NCBI GenBank assembly: GCA_001780895.1
Contig: MFJJ01000041.1
Location: forward strand, 1-24,884
Source of the DNA: Candidatus Gottesmanbacteria bacterium RIFCSPHIGHO2_01_FULL_46_14
GTDB taxonomy: Bacteria > Patescibacteriota > Microgenomatia > UBA10105 > UBA927
DNA length: 24,884 nt
Direction: 5' to 3'
This document shows, one piece after another, positions 1-7,437 of this stretch. The number at the start of each line of letters is the position of its first letter. Within the stretch, counting starts at the first letter, position 1. Made by a program: the position numbers and the translations under genes. The notes beneath the pieces were generated by a model. That model saw only the letters and a list, made by a program, of their open reading frames with translations, was not told the DNA's origin and ran no database searches.

Positions 1-11
1 CAAATCATCCA

Positions 12-371
12 ATGGAAAACAATCGATTTGACATCCACGATCGAATTTTTACCTTCGTTATTCGCGTCCTTAAACTTATAAAAGCTCTTCCGAAAACATT
101 TGAAAATAAAACGCTCATTGATCAGCTGATACGATCAGCAACCTCGATGGGTGCTAATGATCAAGAAGCAGACGGTGTATCAACGAAGAAAGATTTTACC
201 CATTGTTATACCGTTGTACGGAAAGAGTCAAAAGAAACGTATTACTGGTTGCGGCTCATCGGAGAGACTAACGAGAATATAAGTACTCGAATGAACGCAC
301 TATTACAGGAAAATAAAGAAATTATTAGCATCGTCAGTACCATTCTCAAGAATGCTAATAAAATTGGATAA
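12..371 (+). CDS. Four-helix-bundle protein (S23 / 23S-intervening-sequence family)
   Basis: A 119-residue all-helical protein with the typical look of the four-helix-bundle family (PF05635): an N-terminal FDIHDRIFTFVIRV helix, the LIDQLIRSATSMGANDQEA helix, then DFTHCYTVVRKESKETYYWL and a C-terminal helix. The length matches the usual 110-130 residues. The family was first found in intervening sequences of 23S rRNA genes, and the Avd accessory protein of diversity-generating retroelements has the same fold. Its role in free-standing genes like this one is not established. No rRNA or reverse transcriptase is visible nearby. The gene is followed directly by a short direct-repeat tract. A second member of the family lies at 18565-19104, also flanked by repeats. 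Family assignment is by eye from sequence pattern. Confidence 0.85.
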   Translation: MENNRFDIHDRIFTFVIRVLKLIKALPKTFENKTLIDQLIRSATSMGANDQEADGVSTKKDFTHCYTVVRKESKETYYWLRLIGETNENISTRMNALLQENKEIISIVSTILKNANKIG

Positions 372-404
372 TTAGTTGATTGGAAATTAGTTGATTAGTT
401 GATT
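372..404 (+). repeat. Three copies of TTAGTTGATT between two genes
   Basis: The decamer TTAGTTGATT occurs at 372-381, 387-396 and 395-404, the last two overlapping by two bases. The tract fills nearly the whole gap between the four-helix-bundle gene and the next start codon at 405. No Shine-Dalgarno sequence remains in front of that start, so the repeat has replaced or become the leader of the glycosyltransferase gene. Confidence 0.75.
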
Positions 405-1694
405 ATGAGATACGTAGGAATAATTACAGTTCTTGTAATAACAACGTTACTATTGTTCTACAGCCTCGGAGATAACGCGCTTTCTCATTGGGATGAGGCG
501 TGGTATGCGGATGTTTCGCGGACGATGCTTCGGACGGGTAACTATTTTACGCCGGTTTGGAATGGACACCCGTTTTTTGATAAGCCGCCGCTGTTTTACT
601 GGGTAACTGCGTTTTCGATGAAACTATTTGGAGTGGGAGAATGGAGCATTCGGGCAGTCTCGGCAGTTGCCGGCGTTGGAACTGTACTCATAACCTATCT
701 TCTTGCACAACGATTATTTTCCAATCGATCTATGAGTTTGATTTCAGCAATGGTGTTGGCTTCAACCATCGCGTTTCTCTTTCGTAGCCGGACCGGCAAT
801 CTGGACACGTTTCTTACGTTTTGGCTGACACTCGGTATGTATGCAATCTACACAAAGCGACGATTAGTACTCGTCATAGCAATTATTGCAGCATTTTTGA
901 CCAAATGGTTTATCGCATTTCTATTTCCTATACTTTTCATCCTGCGGTCAAGATCGCACGTTAAATCTGTTGGAATAGCGCTTCTATTTGCAATCGCCTG
1001 GATTGCTATCTACACAAAAGCCTATGGTCAACCATTCCTCGACGAATTTTGGTTTAACCAATACGGCAAGGTCGCACCGGGCGCATTTTCTTTTGATTAT
1101 ATTTTGTATCTTAAAAGTGGTTTAAAACTTTGGTTTATTTTTTTGATTCCGGCCATCTACCTCGCAAGAAAACTACCTATATCGATATATATTTTCCTGA
1201 TAATTTTTGGGTTATCTTTTTCTGCAAATAAAAGTGATTGGTTTTTAATGCCTCTTTATCCACTTATTGCAATAGTAATTGGCTTTATGATGAGGAGATG
1301 GATTATAGTTGTTGTCGCTATTGCCGTTTTTCATATCACATATTACGGATCACTATACATTCCTGCCAATACAGCAGCTGATGATGCGGCTGTTGCCAAA
1401 GTAGCCAAAGCACGCACCCTGCCTGGCGACAAATTGTACGTCACCAATTATTTAATACCAACGATTGCGTATTACAGTCAGCGGCAAACGTATGCCGTCT
1501 ATGGTAATCGGCGGGATCCCAACTCACCCTGGATTTTACCCCAGGAGGATTGGCAGAGGATAAAAGAGAACCCACGAGTATTTGTAATTACGAATTTCGG
1601 AGAACTTGAGCAGCTCAAAAAAGATCTCGCGCCGCACGAAGTAGAGATGCTCTATCAATCCGGAGATAAATTGTTAGTAGGGAAGCGGGGGTGA
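405..1694 (+). CDS. GT39-like membrane glycosyltransferase (ArnT/PMT type)
   Basis: A polytopic membrane protein of 429 residues. After the first transmembrane helix comes the signature loop HWDEAWYADVSR (D30/E31), followed by GHPFFDKPPLFYW, typical of the GT-C fold ArnT/PMT family (PF13231/PF02366), which transfers sugars from polyprenyl-phosphate donors to surface molecules. About nine hydrophobic segments follow, then a soluble C-terminal part of about 100 residues. The family usually has 450-550 residues, so this is a short member. The ATG at 405 is preferred; an in-frame TTG at 399 lies inside the repeat tract. The last 21 bases overlap the end of the convergent cohesin-like gene. Acceptor and donor cannot be read from the sequence. 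Inferred role: surface glycosylation, perhaps of the neighbouring exported proteins. Confidence 0.85.
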   Translation: MRYVGIITVLVITTLLLFYSLGDNALSHWDEAWYADVSRTMLRTGNYFTPVWNGHPFFDKPPLFYWVTAFSMKLFGVGEWSIRAVSAVAGVGTVLITYLLAQRLFSNRSMSLISAMVLASTIAFLFRSRTGNLDTFLTFWLTLGMYAIYTKRRLVLVIAIIAAFLTKWFIAFLFPILFILRSRSHVKSVGIALLFAIAWIAIYTKAYGQPFLDEFWFNQYGKVAPGAFSFDYILYLKSGLKLWFIFLIPAIYLARKLPISIYIFLIIFGLSFSANKSDWFLMPLYPLIAIVIGFMMRRWIIVVVAIAVFHITYYGSLYIPANTAADDAAVAKVAKARTLPGDKLYVTNYLIPTIAYYSQRQTYAVYGNRRDPNSPWILPQEDWQRIKENPRVFVITNFGELEQLKKDLAPHEVEMLYQSGDKLLVGKRG

Positions 1695-2819
1695 TTTTTT
1701 GTGCATATACCACCAGGTGAGCAGTAATCCGGTAAGAATGATTGCGCCGACGCCGATTGATGCCCATGGGAATGCCTTTTCTTCTTTTTGTTCTTCCATA
1801 GGTGTTGGTGAGGTAAGAGGAATAGTTGGTGTTGGCGTTATCGTAGTAAGCGCGACGAGTTGTGTACCGATCGTGGGTTGTGGTGTTGGGGGGATGGGGG
1901 TAGCAGTCGGACGAAACGTCGTGGTTCCTGCCCGACTCACCGCAATGGTCTTTTGGCACGTTCCCGGACGGGACGAGAAGCTACCGTTGTTGTCGCGTAC
2001 CCGGCACGATGCGGCAAACGAACCGGTTATCGTATAGGTGTGGGTCGTAGATATCGTTCCTTTCGCCCCTATATTTTTTTCGATTGAAAGTTGTTGGCCG
2101 TCTCCGAAGGTGAATTCTGCATAATTAACGTCATCGTCTGTGTCTGAACCAGTACACGAGAATGTTACGGTCAGCGGTGTCGTGCCGCTGGTTTTATTGA
2201 CGGAGAGTCCCTCGCAGACCGGATTGATATTATTGCCACTATCTGGCGCACTCGTTGCGGTCGGGAGGGGCGTTGCCGTGGGAACGGGTGTGTTCGTGGG
2301 TTGGGTTTGTGAGTCAAACGTGATCGTCGACTGATTGAGACTACCACAGGAGAGGATGTTGGTGCCGGTGGTACTCAAAATTTGAGACGTGGGCGAAACA
2401 GGTCCGCACCGAAACGACACCGTGGCGCTTCCCGAACTCTTTTTTGCCCTGAGCGTTATTATGGCGAGTGTTCCCGCGCCGGTATTACTTGAAAAGATCT
2501 GGAACGAACCGGCGTGAATTTCGAGCCTGTCATTTTCCGGGTCGTTTGCCCAGGCAAAGTTAGGGAAAAAACCGCCGTTTGAAACTCCTGTGACATCAAA
2601 ATCATCATCGTCGTAGGAGATGACTGCATCGCTGCCTATTGCCTGGTTGCTTTCGACGTCAATCGCAACACGTAATTCAAACGTCGCGTTGTTTAGAACC
2701 GTGATAGAAGCAGGCTCCAAATTCAGGCGCGGGGCCGCATGGGCCTTTGTTGCCCCCGCAAAGCTGCCGACTCCGGCAAGCAGGAAGATGATGACGAGGC
2801 GGGCAAGCTTAATTTTCAT
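1674..2819 (-). CDS. Membrane-anchored surface protein with cohesin-like and PKD-like domains
   Basis: 381 residues from the ATG at 2819. A signal peptide (1-28, ending AHAAP) is followed by a cohesin-like beta-sandwich (about 29-168), with the family's spacing of an N-terminal VAIDVES strand, a SYDDDDFDV segment and a later GTLAIITLRAKKSSGSATVSF block. A Thr/Pro linker (174-192) leads to a PKD-like domain (about 198-295, with FTFGDG and HTYTITGSF), a second Thr/Pro linker (303-340), and a C-terminal anchor helix (352-372) with a short basic tail. The protein is thus exposed outside and tethered at its C-terminus. Its start lies 11 bases inside the upstream dockerin-bearing gene, so the two are very probably co-translated. 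Cohesins bind dockerins, which makes the upstream product a likely partner. Most open ORF codons before 2819 belong to the overlap and are not used. Domain calls are by pattern only; cohesin is the less certain of the two. Confidence 0.82.
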   Translation of the reverse strand: MKIKLARLVIIFLLAGVGSFAGATKAHAAPRLNLEPASITVLNNATFELRVAIDVESNQAIGSDAVISYDDDDFDVTGVSNGGFFPNFAWANDPENDRLEIHAGSFQIFSSNTGAGTLAIITLRAKKSSGSATVSFRCGPVSPTSQILSTTGTNILSCGSLNQSTITFDSQTQPTNTPVPTATPLPTATSAPDSGNNINPVCEGLSVNKTSGTTPLTVTFSCTGSDTDDDVNYAEFTFGDGQQLSIEKNIGAKGTISTTHTYTITGSFAASCRVRDNNGSFSSRPGTCQKTIAVSRAGTTTFRPTATPIPPTPQPTIGTQLVALTTITPTPTIPLTSPTPMEEQKEEKAFPWASIGVGAIILTGLLLTWWYMHKKSPPLPY

Positions 2820-4530
2820 CGTATCGGGTTTCCAAGGTCTTGCGCATGAGGAACACATCGGCAATGTCGATGCATCCGTTGTAATTGAGATCTGCAGTCG
2901 CCTTTTCTTGTGTCGTAAGAGCAGAACAGGGTTTGGTGAGGAGGGATTTAATGATATCAAAGTCGGCCATATCTGCTTTTCCGTCTTGTGGCGGCAGATC
3001 GCCGGGATCCAAAGGCAGTCCGGTAAAATCGAAAACAGATGTTAATGTTCCAGATGGAAGAGTTATCGATTCATTTCCGACACATGGTTCGATTTGACCT
3101 GTTTGTTTACAGAATTTCCGCGCGACATGTTTTTCTCCTTTCAAAATAATAGTGTACCCAGGTCCGGCGGGGAGGTAGGATCTAGACCAACCGATGGTGG
3201 CTTTATATACGCCGTTTCCATCATGCGTAAACAGGATCGGTGGCGTGATGAGATTAATGTCGTTTCGGACAAATCGGGCCGTTACTTTTGCACCTTGGGC
3301 CGCGCCACCAGTGACCCCGGAGAATTTTATTTTAAACTCAATAGTGATTCCTCCTTGTGGTGGTGTTGGCGTCGGGGTAAACGTCGGCGTTGGAGAAATC
3401 GTAGGGGTTGGAGTGGGAGTGCTGCATGGTCCACGATGCCCCATAAATTCTTGGTTTGCAAATAAAGCAGGAGAGCCAACAGTGAGACAAAATTTTTCAC
3501 CAAAGAGTGGATCTGCGGAGATATTGTTGTTCACACCCGTCAAGTCAGGTATTGTTCCATAGTTTTGTCGATTTCCAAAAAGGTCATTGCTGCGCATGGT
3601 ATAACTTCCTGCACCTGATCCTTCTTTGATATCAATGCCGATGCCCGCATTGAACGCAACGATATTTTTTTCAAAAAGAAGATTTGTGCTCCCGTCGATG
3701 GTAAATTGGGACAATACTGCCGCCTGAAAAGAAGGATCACTCGCCTGGTTGTTGACGATCGTATTGTTGTGAACATTTAGATTTTGCGTTCGTACGAGAT
3801 TGATCGCCCGTTCACGATTATTTCTTATGACATTAAATGCTACAGTGCCCGACGAATCAGACAACGATATTCCGGTGTTTGCATCATGAATTATATTGTT
3901 CGTAATCGTGACATCGTTTGATCCACTTACTTCAAGAGCTCCTGCGCTACTTGATATCTCGGTATTTACTATTTTATTTCCAGAGCCTCCCTGAATATCG
4001 AGCGTATGTGCCGATTGATCTGAAAGGAGAGCGTATCGGACAGCAAATCCCGAGCTGTCACGGATGCTCACGAGCCCATTGGACGTCCGTCCGTTGATTT
4101 CCATCCATTCGATACTCCCGCTTGAGTTTTGAATGTTGATGCCACCCCGGGTTCCGTTAAATTCAAGTCGTATCGCTTTTGATGCTTGTGAGGCATCACC
4201 CTGTATAAGCAAATTTGTTTTATTGACTATGTTGATACTAAATGTATTTCCCGATTCGGGTATAGCATACGTACCGGGTTGAATTCGGATCGTGATATTC
4301 GGCCCGTTCACATGGTCTATGGCGCGCTGGAGGTCATGGCATGTGCTGGTGGTGTCTGTGATACCCACCGTTATGACATTGTTAACCGGAAGACAGTTGC
4401 CTTGTTCCGTATCCGCTGCTTTTTTCCTCAGTTCCAGCCGTTGGGTTTGGACAGCCCAGATGGAAATACCGGAGAGAATGAGGAGGACGAGGAGAAGAAA
4501 GAATCCTTTTTTGGAATGCAATAAACTCAT
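2809..4530 (-). CDS. Anchored parallel beta-helix protein with C-terminal dockerin
   Basis: 573 residues from the ATG at 4530 (an in-frame TTG lies at 4536). An N-terminal hydrophobic segment (10-27) probably anchors it. Residues about 50-360 form a right-handed beta-helix with repeated short strands and Asn/Gly turns, as in NosD and pectate-lyase-like folds. A Thr/Pro linker (370-392) leads to a beta-rich module (395-505), then a type-I-like dockerin (506-573). In the dockerin the second loop, DLNYNGCIDIAD, has all expected calcium ligands, while the first, around QDGKADMAD, has lost the early D/N positions. The beta-helix may bind or cleave a polysaccharide, but no catalytic residues could be assigned. 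The stop codon lies inside the next gene, whose product carries a cohesin-like domain. Confidence 0.85.
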   Translation of the reverse strand: MSLLHSKKGFFLLLVLLILSGISIWAVQTQRLELRKKAADTEQGNCLPVNNVITVGITDTTSTCHDLQRAIDHVNGPNITIRIQPGTYAIPESGNTFSINIVNKTNLLIQGDASQASKAIRLEFNGTRGGINIQNSSGSIEWMEINGRTSNGLVSIRDSSGFAVRYALLSDQSAHTLDIQGGSGNKIVNTEISSSAGALEVSGSNDVTITNNIIHDANTGISLSDSSGTVAFNVIRNNRERAINLVRTQNLNVHNNTIVNNQASDPSFQAAVLSQFTIDGSTNLLFEKNIVAFNAGIGIDIKEGSGAGSYTMRSNDLFGNRQNYGTIPDLTGVNNNISADPLFGEKFCLTVGSPALFANQEFMGHRGPCSTPTPTPTISPTPTFTPTPTPPQGGITIEFKIKFSGVTGGAAQGAKVTARFVRNDINLITPPILFTHDGNGVYKATIGWSRSYLPAGPGYTIILKGEKHVARKFCKQTGQIEPCVGNESITLPSGTLTSVFDFTGLPLDPGDLPPQDGKADMADFDIIKSLLTKPCSALTTQEKATADLNYNGCIDIADVFLMRKTLETRYDEN

Positions 4531-4538
4531 GTACAACC

Positions 4539-4567
4539 ATCATGGAACAATGGGTATGGTAAGTCAA
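4539..4567 (-). promoter_or_regulatory. Promoter of the dockerin/cohesin operon
   Basis: On the minus strand TTGACT (4567-4562) is followed after 17 bases by CATGAT (4544-4539), and the start codon at 4530 lies 8 bases beyond. The expected transcription start is thus at or next to the ATG, implying a leaderless or nearly leaderless message. There is no Shine-Dalgarno sequence. Confidence 0.55.
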
Positions 4568-4578
4568 GAAATTTCGAT

Positions 4579-4584
4579 TATAAT
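4579..4584 (+). promoter_or_regulatory. -10 box of radA
   Basis: A perfect TATAAT lies 14 bases before the radA ATG. No good -35 box is visible at normal spacing. Transcription would start about 8 bases before the ATG, leaving no room for a ribosome binding site. Confidence 0.5.
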
Positions 4585-4598
4585 GGCGTTACCTTTTT

Positions 4599-5957
4599 AT
4601 GAAATCCCATTCCTCCTTCGTCTGTCAACAGTGCGGGTATGAGACGCCCCAGTGGTACGGGAAATGCCCGAACTGCGGGGAGTGGAATACGTTGGTGGAG
4701 ACGGTGAGGGAAGAAGGTAAACGGCAAACGGAAAACGGTAAAAGGGGAATACAAAGCGCAAAGCCCCAAAAACTATCTGAAGTAAAGCATATCGAGAAGA
4801 ATCGTTTAAAGAGCGGATACGGGGAATTTGATCGGGTGATGGGCGGGGGGATTGTGCCCGGGTCCGTCACGCTCCTGGCCGGCGATCCGGGGATAGGGAA
4901 ATCCACGCTTCTCCTTCATGTGCTTTCTAAGATCGGTGGCATGTATGTATCGGGAGAAGAGTCGGCAGAACAGGTGAAGCTGCGGGCGAAACGGTTGGGG
5001 ATAGATGGAGCGAACATCAGTGTCTTTGCAGAGACGAACGTGGAAGGGATTGTCTCTGTCATTCCGGCCACCGAGCCGGAATCCAGTGGGAAAGAAGATG
5101 GATCCCGGGTCAAGCCCGGGATGACAAGGGTGCCCTTAGTCATCATCGACTCGATTCAAACGCTTTCTTCCTCGGACCTTGATGGCATGGCCGGATCGGT
5201 GGGGCAGATACGGCGAAGTGCCGAGCTTTTGATCGCTGCAGCAAAATCTCGCAGCATCCCCATCCTCATTATCGGACATGTAACGAAAGAGGGTGCGATT
5301 GCCGGGCCAAAGGTACTCGAACATATGGTCGATACCGTTCTTTATATAGAAGGCGAGCGATTTGCCAATGCCAGAATTTTACGAACCCTCAAAAATCGTT
5401 TTGGTCCGGTGGAAGAGGTGGGAATTTTTGAAATGGCAGACGAAGGACTAAAAGAAGTAGACAATCCCTCTGCTCTATTTCTTCAAGATCGAGTAAAAAA
5501 TGTTCCCGGGTCTGTGGTGACGGTAATAATGGAAGGAACCCGCCCGTTGCTCGTTGAAATCCAGGGATTGGCGGTTCCCAGTCAACTTGCGATGCCCAGA
5601 AGAGTGGGAAGCGGAGTGGACTACAACAGGTTGCAGTTATTGGTTGCCATTTTACAAAAACGACTCAATGTGCCTCTTGGAACCTTTGACATTTTTGTCA
5701 ACGTGAGCGGCGGACTGAAAATTTCTGAACCCTCTGCAGACCTTGCTATCGCTCTTGCAATACTTTCATCATTCAAAAATAAAGCGCTTGATCCAAAGAC
5801 CGCAGTATTTGGCGAAGTGGGACTTTTGGGCGAAGTGCGATCGATCGGATCAGAAGATAGAAGAAGTAAAGAAGCAAAACGGTTGGGATTTACGACGGTT
5901 CTGTCTCCAAAAATAGCACGAAACCTTCAACAAGTGACGAAGTATCTCGATGGGTAA
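4599..5957 (+). CDS. radA: DNA repair protein RadA (Sms), with repeat-derived insertions
   Basis: 452 residues with the full RadA architecture. An N-terminal zinc finger (C9, C12, C23, C26) is followed by a RecA-like ATPase with Walker A GDPGIGKST (95-103), Walker B-like PLVIIDSIQTL, the RadA-specific KNRFG motif (about 264-268) and a C-terminal Lon-protease-like domain (about 290-450). RadA is a hexameric helicase that extends D-loops in recombination. Two stretches look foreign: residues about 40-49 come from a heptamer array of the GTAAACG type, and residues about 154-176 come from a 70-bp palindromic element encoding VIP...GMT. Both leave the frame open. The second lies just before the strand carrying Walker B, where normal RadA has a short loop. 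The gene ends 10 bases from the convergent gene at 5968-7362. Confidence 0.97.
   Translation: MKSHSSFVCQQCGYETPQWYGKCPNCGEWNTLVETVREEGKRQTENGKRGIQSAKPQKLSEVKHIEKNRLKSGYGEFDRVMGGGIVPGSVTLLAGDPGIGKSTLLLHVLSKIGGMYVSGEESAEQVKLRAKRLGIDGANISVFAETNVEGIVSVIPATEPESSGKEDGSRVKPGMTRVPLVIIDSIQTLSSSDLDGMAGSVGQIRRSAELLIAAAKSRSIPILIIGHVTKEGAIAGPKVLEHMVDTVLYIEGERFANARILRTLKNRFGPVEEVGIFEMADEGLKEVDNPSALFLQDRVKNVPGSVVTVIMEGTRPLLVEIQGLAVPSQLAMPRRVGSGVDYNRLQLLVAILQKRLNVPLGTFDIFVNVSGGLKISEPSADLAIALAILSSFKNKALDPKTAVFGEVGLLGEVRSIGSEDRRSKEAKRLGFTTVLSPKIARNLQQVTKYLDG
4717..4744 (+). repeat. Heptamer array (GTAAACG type) inside radA
   Basis: Four consecutive 7-bp units, consensus GNAAACG, lie in the linker between the zinc finger and the ATPase of RadA. 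The same heptamer forms four units at 12444-12470 inside the FAD oxidoreductase gene. Confidence 0.7.
5057..5126 (+). repeat. 70-bp palindromic element, copy 1 (inside radA)
   Basis: The element begins TGTCAT and ends ATGACA. It holds two hairpins, one around ATTCCGG/CCGGAAT and one around TCCCGGG/CCCGGGA, separated by a spacer. Copy 2, at 12183-12252, is also exactly 70 bp with the same two-hairpin plan and termini. It is read in the frame giving VIP at one end and GMT at the other. Elements encoding such peptides are dispersed in many bacterial genomes and resemble the protein-inserted palindromic elements of Rickettsia. Confidence 0.85.
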
Positions 5958-5967
5958 ACCAAATCAT

Positions 5968-7362
5968 TTAGAGCGCCTTACTGCTTTCCGGAGGACTGAG
6001 CGTTTCAGGTACGACCATGTCATTGGCTGGTTGTCCCATGAGTGACTTCATAATCCGGATCGGTGGCTCCGCGGTTTGAGTCGATAGGGCAAGAAGGAGA
6101 AATGCCACGAGATAGATGACGAGCCACAAAATGGTACCTATCGCCGTTGTGACCCCATACGCTATGCCTTTTCGAAATCCTAAGAATAGCGCCGGACCAA
6201 GAAGGAAGAGGCCATATACAAGAACAGAAAGAATGCCTCCGAGCAAAATGATGAAGAGGGAGTATTCTCCCAGATAGTATTGCTCGAGCATCCGTGCTGC
6301 GAGCATGAGAAGGATTGTAAAAATAAGGAGAATGAGTGAGGCTCCAAAACTTGTTATTCCAACGATGGCGATATTTGAAATCATCGATACGTCCGAAGAT
6401 GCGCGTTTTTCTGTTGTACTACGGCGCATGAGGAAGCGAAAACCGAGGGCGATCGCAACAAAAATTACCGCAGTTATAAGAATTCCTCCGATGATTTCTT
6501 TTGCATACAATTTCCATCTACTATCAGCATAACTGACCTTTACCGTATAAGAATCGAGCGGTTGCAGATTCGTTGCTTTTTTGGTGATCTCTCCCTGGCC
6601 GATTTGCTGGACAAATTGATCCACTTGAGGAATTCGTGCGGGAGAGGAGAGGGTATCACTTTTCATGGCCATCATGGGTTCTTCAAATCGATAGGAGATT
6701 TTCCCTTTGGCACCGCGAAGAAACAAATCACTATCAGTGGTGATACCAACAACGACGTCGCTAATTTTATCGTTTATTTTGAGCGTTTCGAACGTCGTGT
6801 TGTAGGCGCCGAAGATATCTTTTTTTCCGTAGCCCAGCGCTCGATAGGAGAGGATAAAGCTACCGGACGTATTGGGAGCGATCGGCTTGGGAAGGGAAAT
6901 AGTCACCGTATCGCCACCGATCTTGTGCGTTGCTTTTTGGTATTTGGCATCACCGTACCAGTATTGGAGGTAATCCGGATCCTGGTATTTTATACATGTG
7001 GGTGTTTGGGTACCATTTCCCTGACCGTATTGAATGCATTGCGGTTCGCGTATGATTTGAAATGAAAAAATATCTTGCGGTTGGACGCGCGGGACGCGGA
7101 GAGAAATGGTCTCGAGTGATGTATTGTTTACGTTAAAAAGTGTTACCCTAAGCGTCACGACTGCTTCACCATTGCCCCTATAGGTGACGGTATAACTATG
7201 TTGCTGGCCGAGGATATTGGGCAGACGATCCGGGGGAAGTGGAAATATATCGCTGACAGTTGATGCGGACGAATTTTTCGATTCCTGAGCAATGACATGG
7301 GTGGAATCGTTCAAAAACAAGAGGGAGACCGAAGCAACAAAAAAAACCAATAGTTTCTTCAT
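5968..7362 (-). CDS. Secreted-domain/four-helix membrane protein of unknown function
   Basis: 464 residues. A signal peptide (1-25, MKKLLVFFVASVSLLFLN start) is followed by an extracellular beta-rich region (about 40-280) with a SYTVTYRGNGEAVVTLRVTL strand pair and the cysteine pair of QCIQYGQ and TCIKYQ. Four hydrophobic helices follow (about 285-307, 327-352, 363-395, 400-425), and the tail ends in PPESSKAL. The outside domain recalls the N-terminal region of DUF2207-like or oligosaccharyltransferase-associated membrane proteins, but no known motif supports a named function. The gene has its own promoter, divergent from the PIN-TRAM gene, and converges on radA with a 10-base gap. Confidence 0.8.
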   Translation of the reverse strand: MKKLLVFFVASVSLLFLNDSTHVIAQESKNSSASTVSDIFPLPPDRLPNILGQQHSYTVTYRGNGEAVVTLRVTLFNVNNTSLETISLRVPRVQPQDIFSFQIIREPQCIQYGQGNGTQTPTCIKYQDPDYLQYWYGDAKYQKATHKIGGDTVTISLPKPIAPNTSGSFILSYRALGYGKKDIFGAYNTTFETLKINDKISDVVVGITTDSDLFLRGAKGKISYRFEEPMMAMKSDTLSSPARIPQVDQFVQQIGQGEITKKATNLQPLDSYTVKVSYADSRWKLYAKEIIGGILITAVIFVAIALGFRFLMRRSTTEKRASSDVSMISNIAIVGITSFGASLILLIFTILLMLAARMLEQYYLGEYSLFIILLGGILSVLVYGLFLLGPALFLGFRKGIAYGVTTAIGTILWLVIYLVAFLLLALSTQTAEPPIRIMKSLMGQPANDMVVPETLSPPESSKAL

Positions 7363-7369
7363 TAGCCTA

Positions 7370-7399
7370 ACTGTACAAAAAAGTATGCTGGATTGTCAA
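7370..7399 (-). promoter_or_regulatory. Leaderless-type promoter of the 464-residue protein gene
   Basis: On the minus strand a perfect TTGACA (7399-7394), an 18-base spacer and TACAGT (7375-7370) are followed after 7 bases by the ATG at 7362. The transcription start should coincide with the start codon. No Shine-Dalgarno sequence is present. Confidence 0.65.
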
Positions 7400-7422
7400 A
7401 CATTGTATGAGGCAGTCTGTGG

Positions 7423-7428
7423 TACAAT
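7423..7428 (+). promoter_or_regulatory. -10 box of the PIN-TRAM gene
   Basis: TACAAT lies 9 bases before the ATG at 7438. The best -35 candidate, TTGTAT at 7403-7408, has a short spacer of 14. Transcription would start 2-3 bases before the ATG. Confidence 0.45.
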
Positions 7429-7437
7429 GATCACCCA

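Noticed and set aside
2810..3045. Plus-strand ORFs across the dockerin and cohesin genes
   Set aside because: Both minus frames code for clear domains with signal or anchor sequences. The plus ORFs are short, overlap one another and have no recognisable features.
5057..5126. Insertion sequence remnant
   Set aside because: There is no transposase fragment or target duplication. The element is a short two-hairpin palindrome with a second copy of identical length elsewhere in the window.
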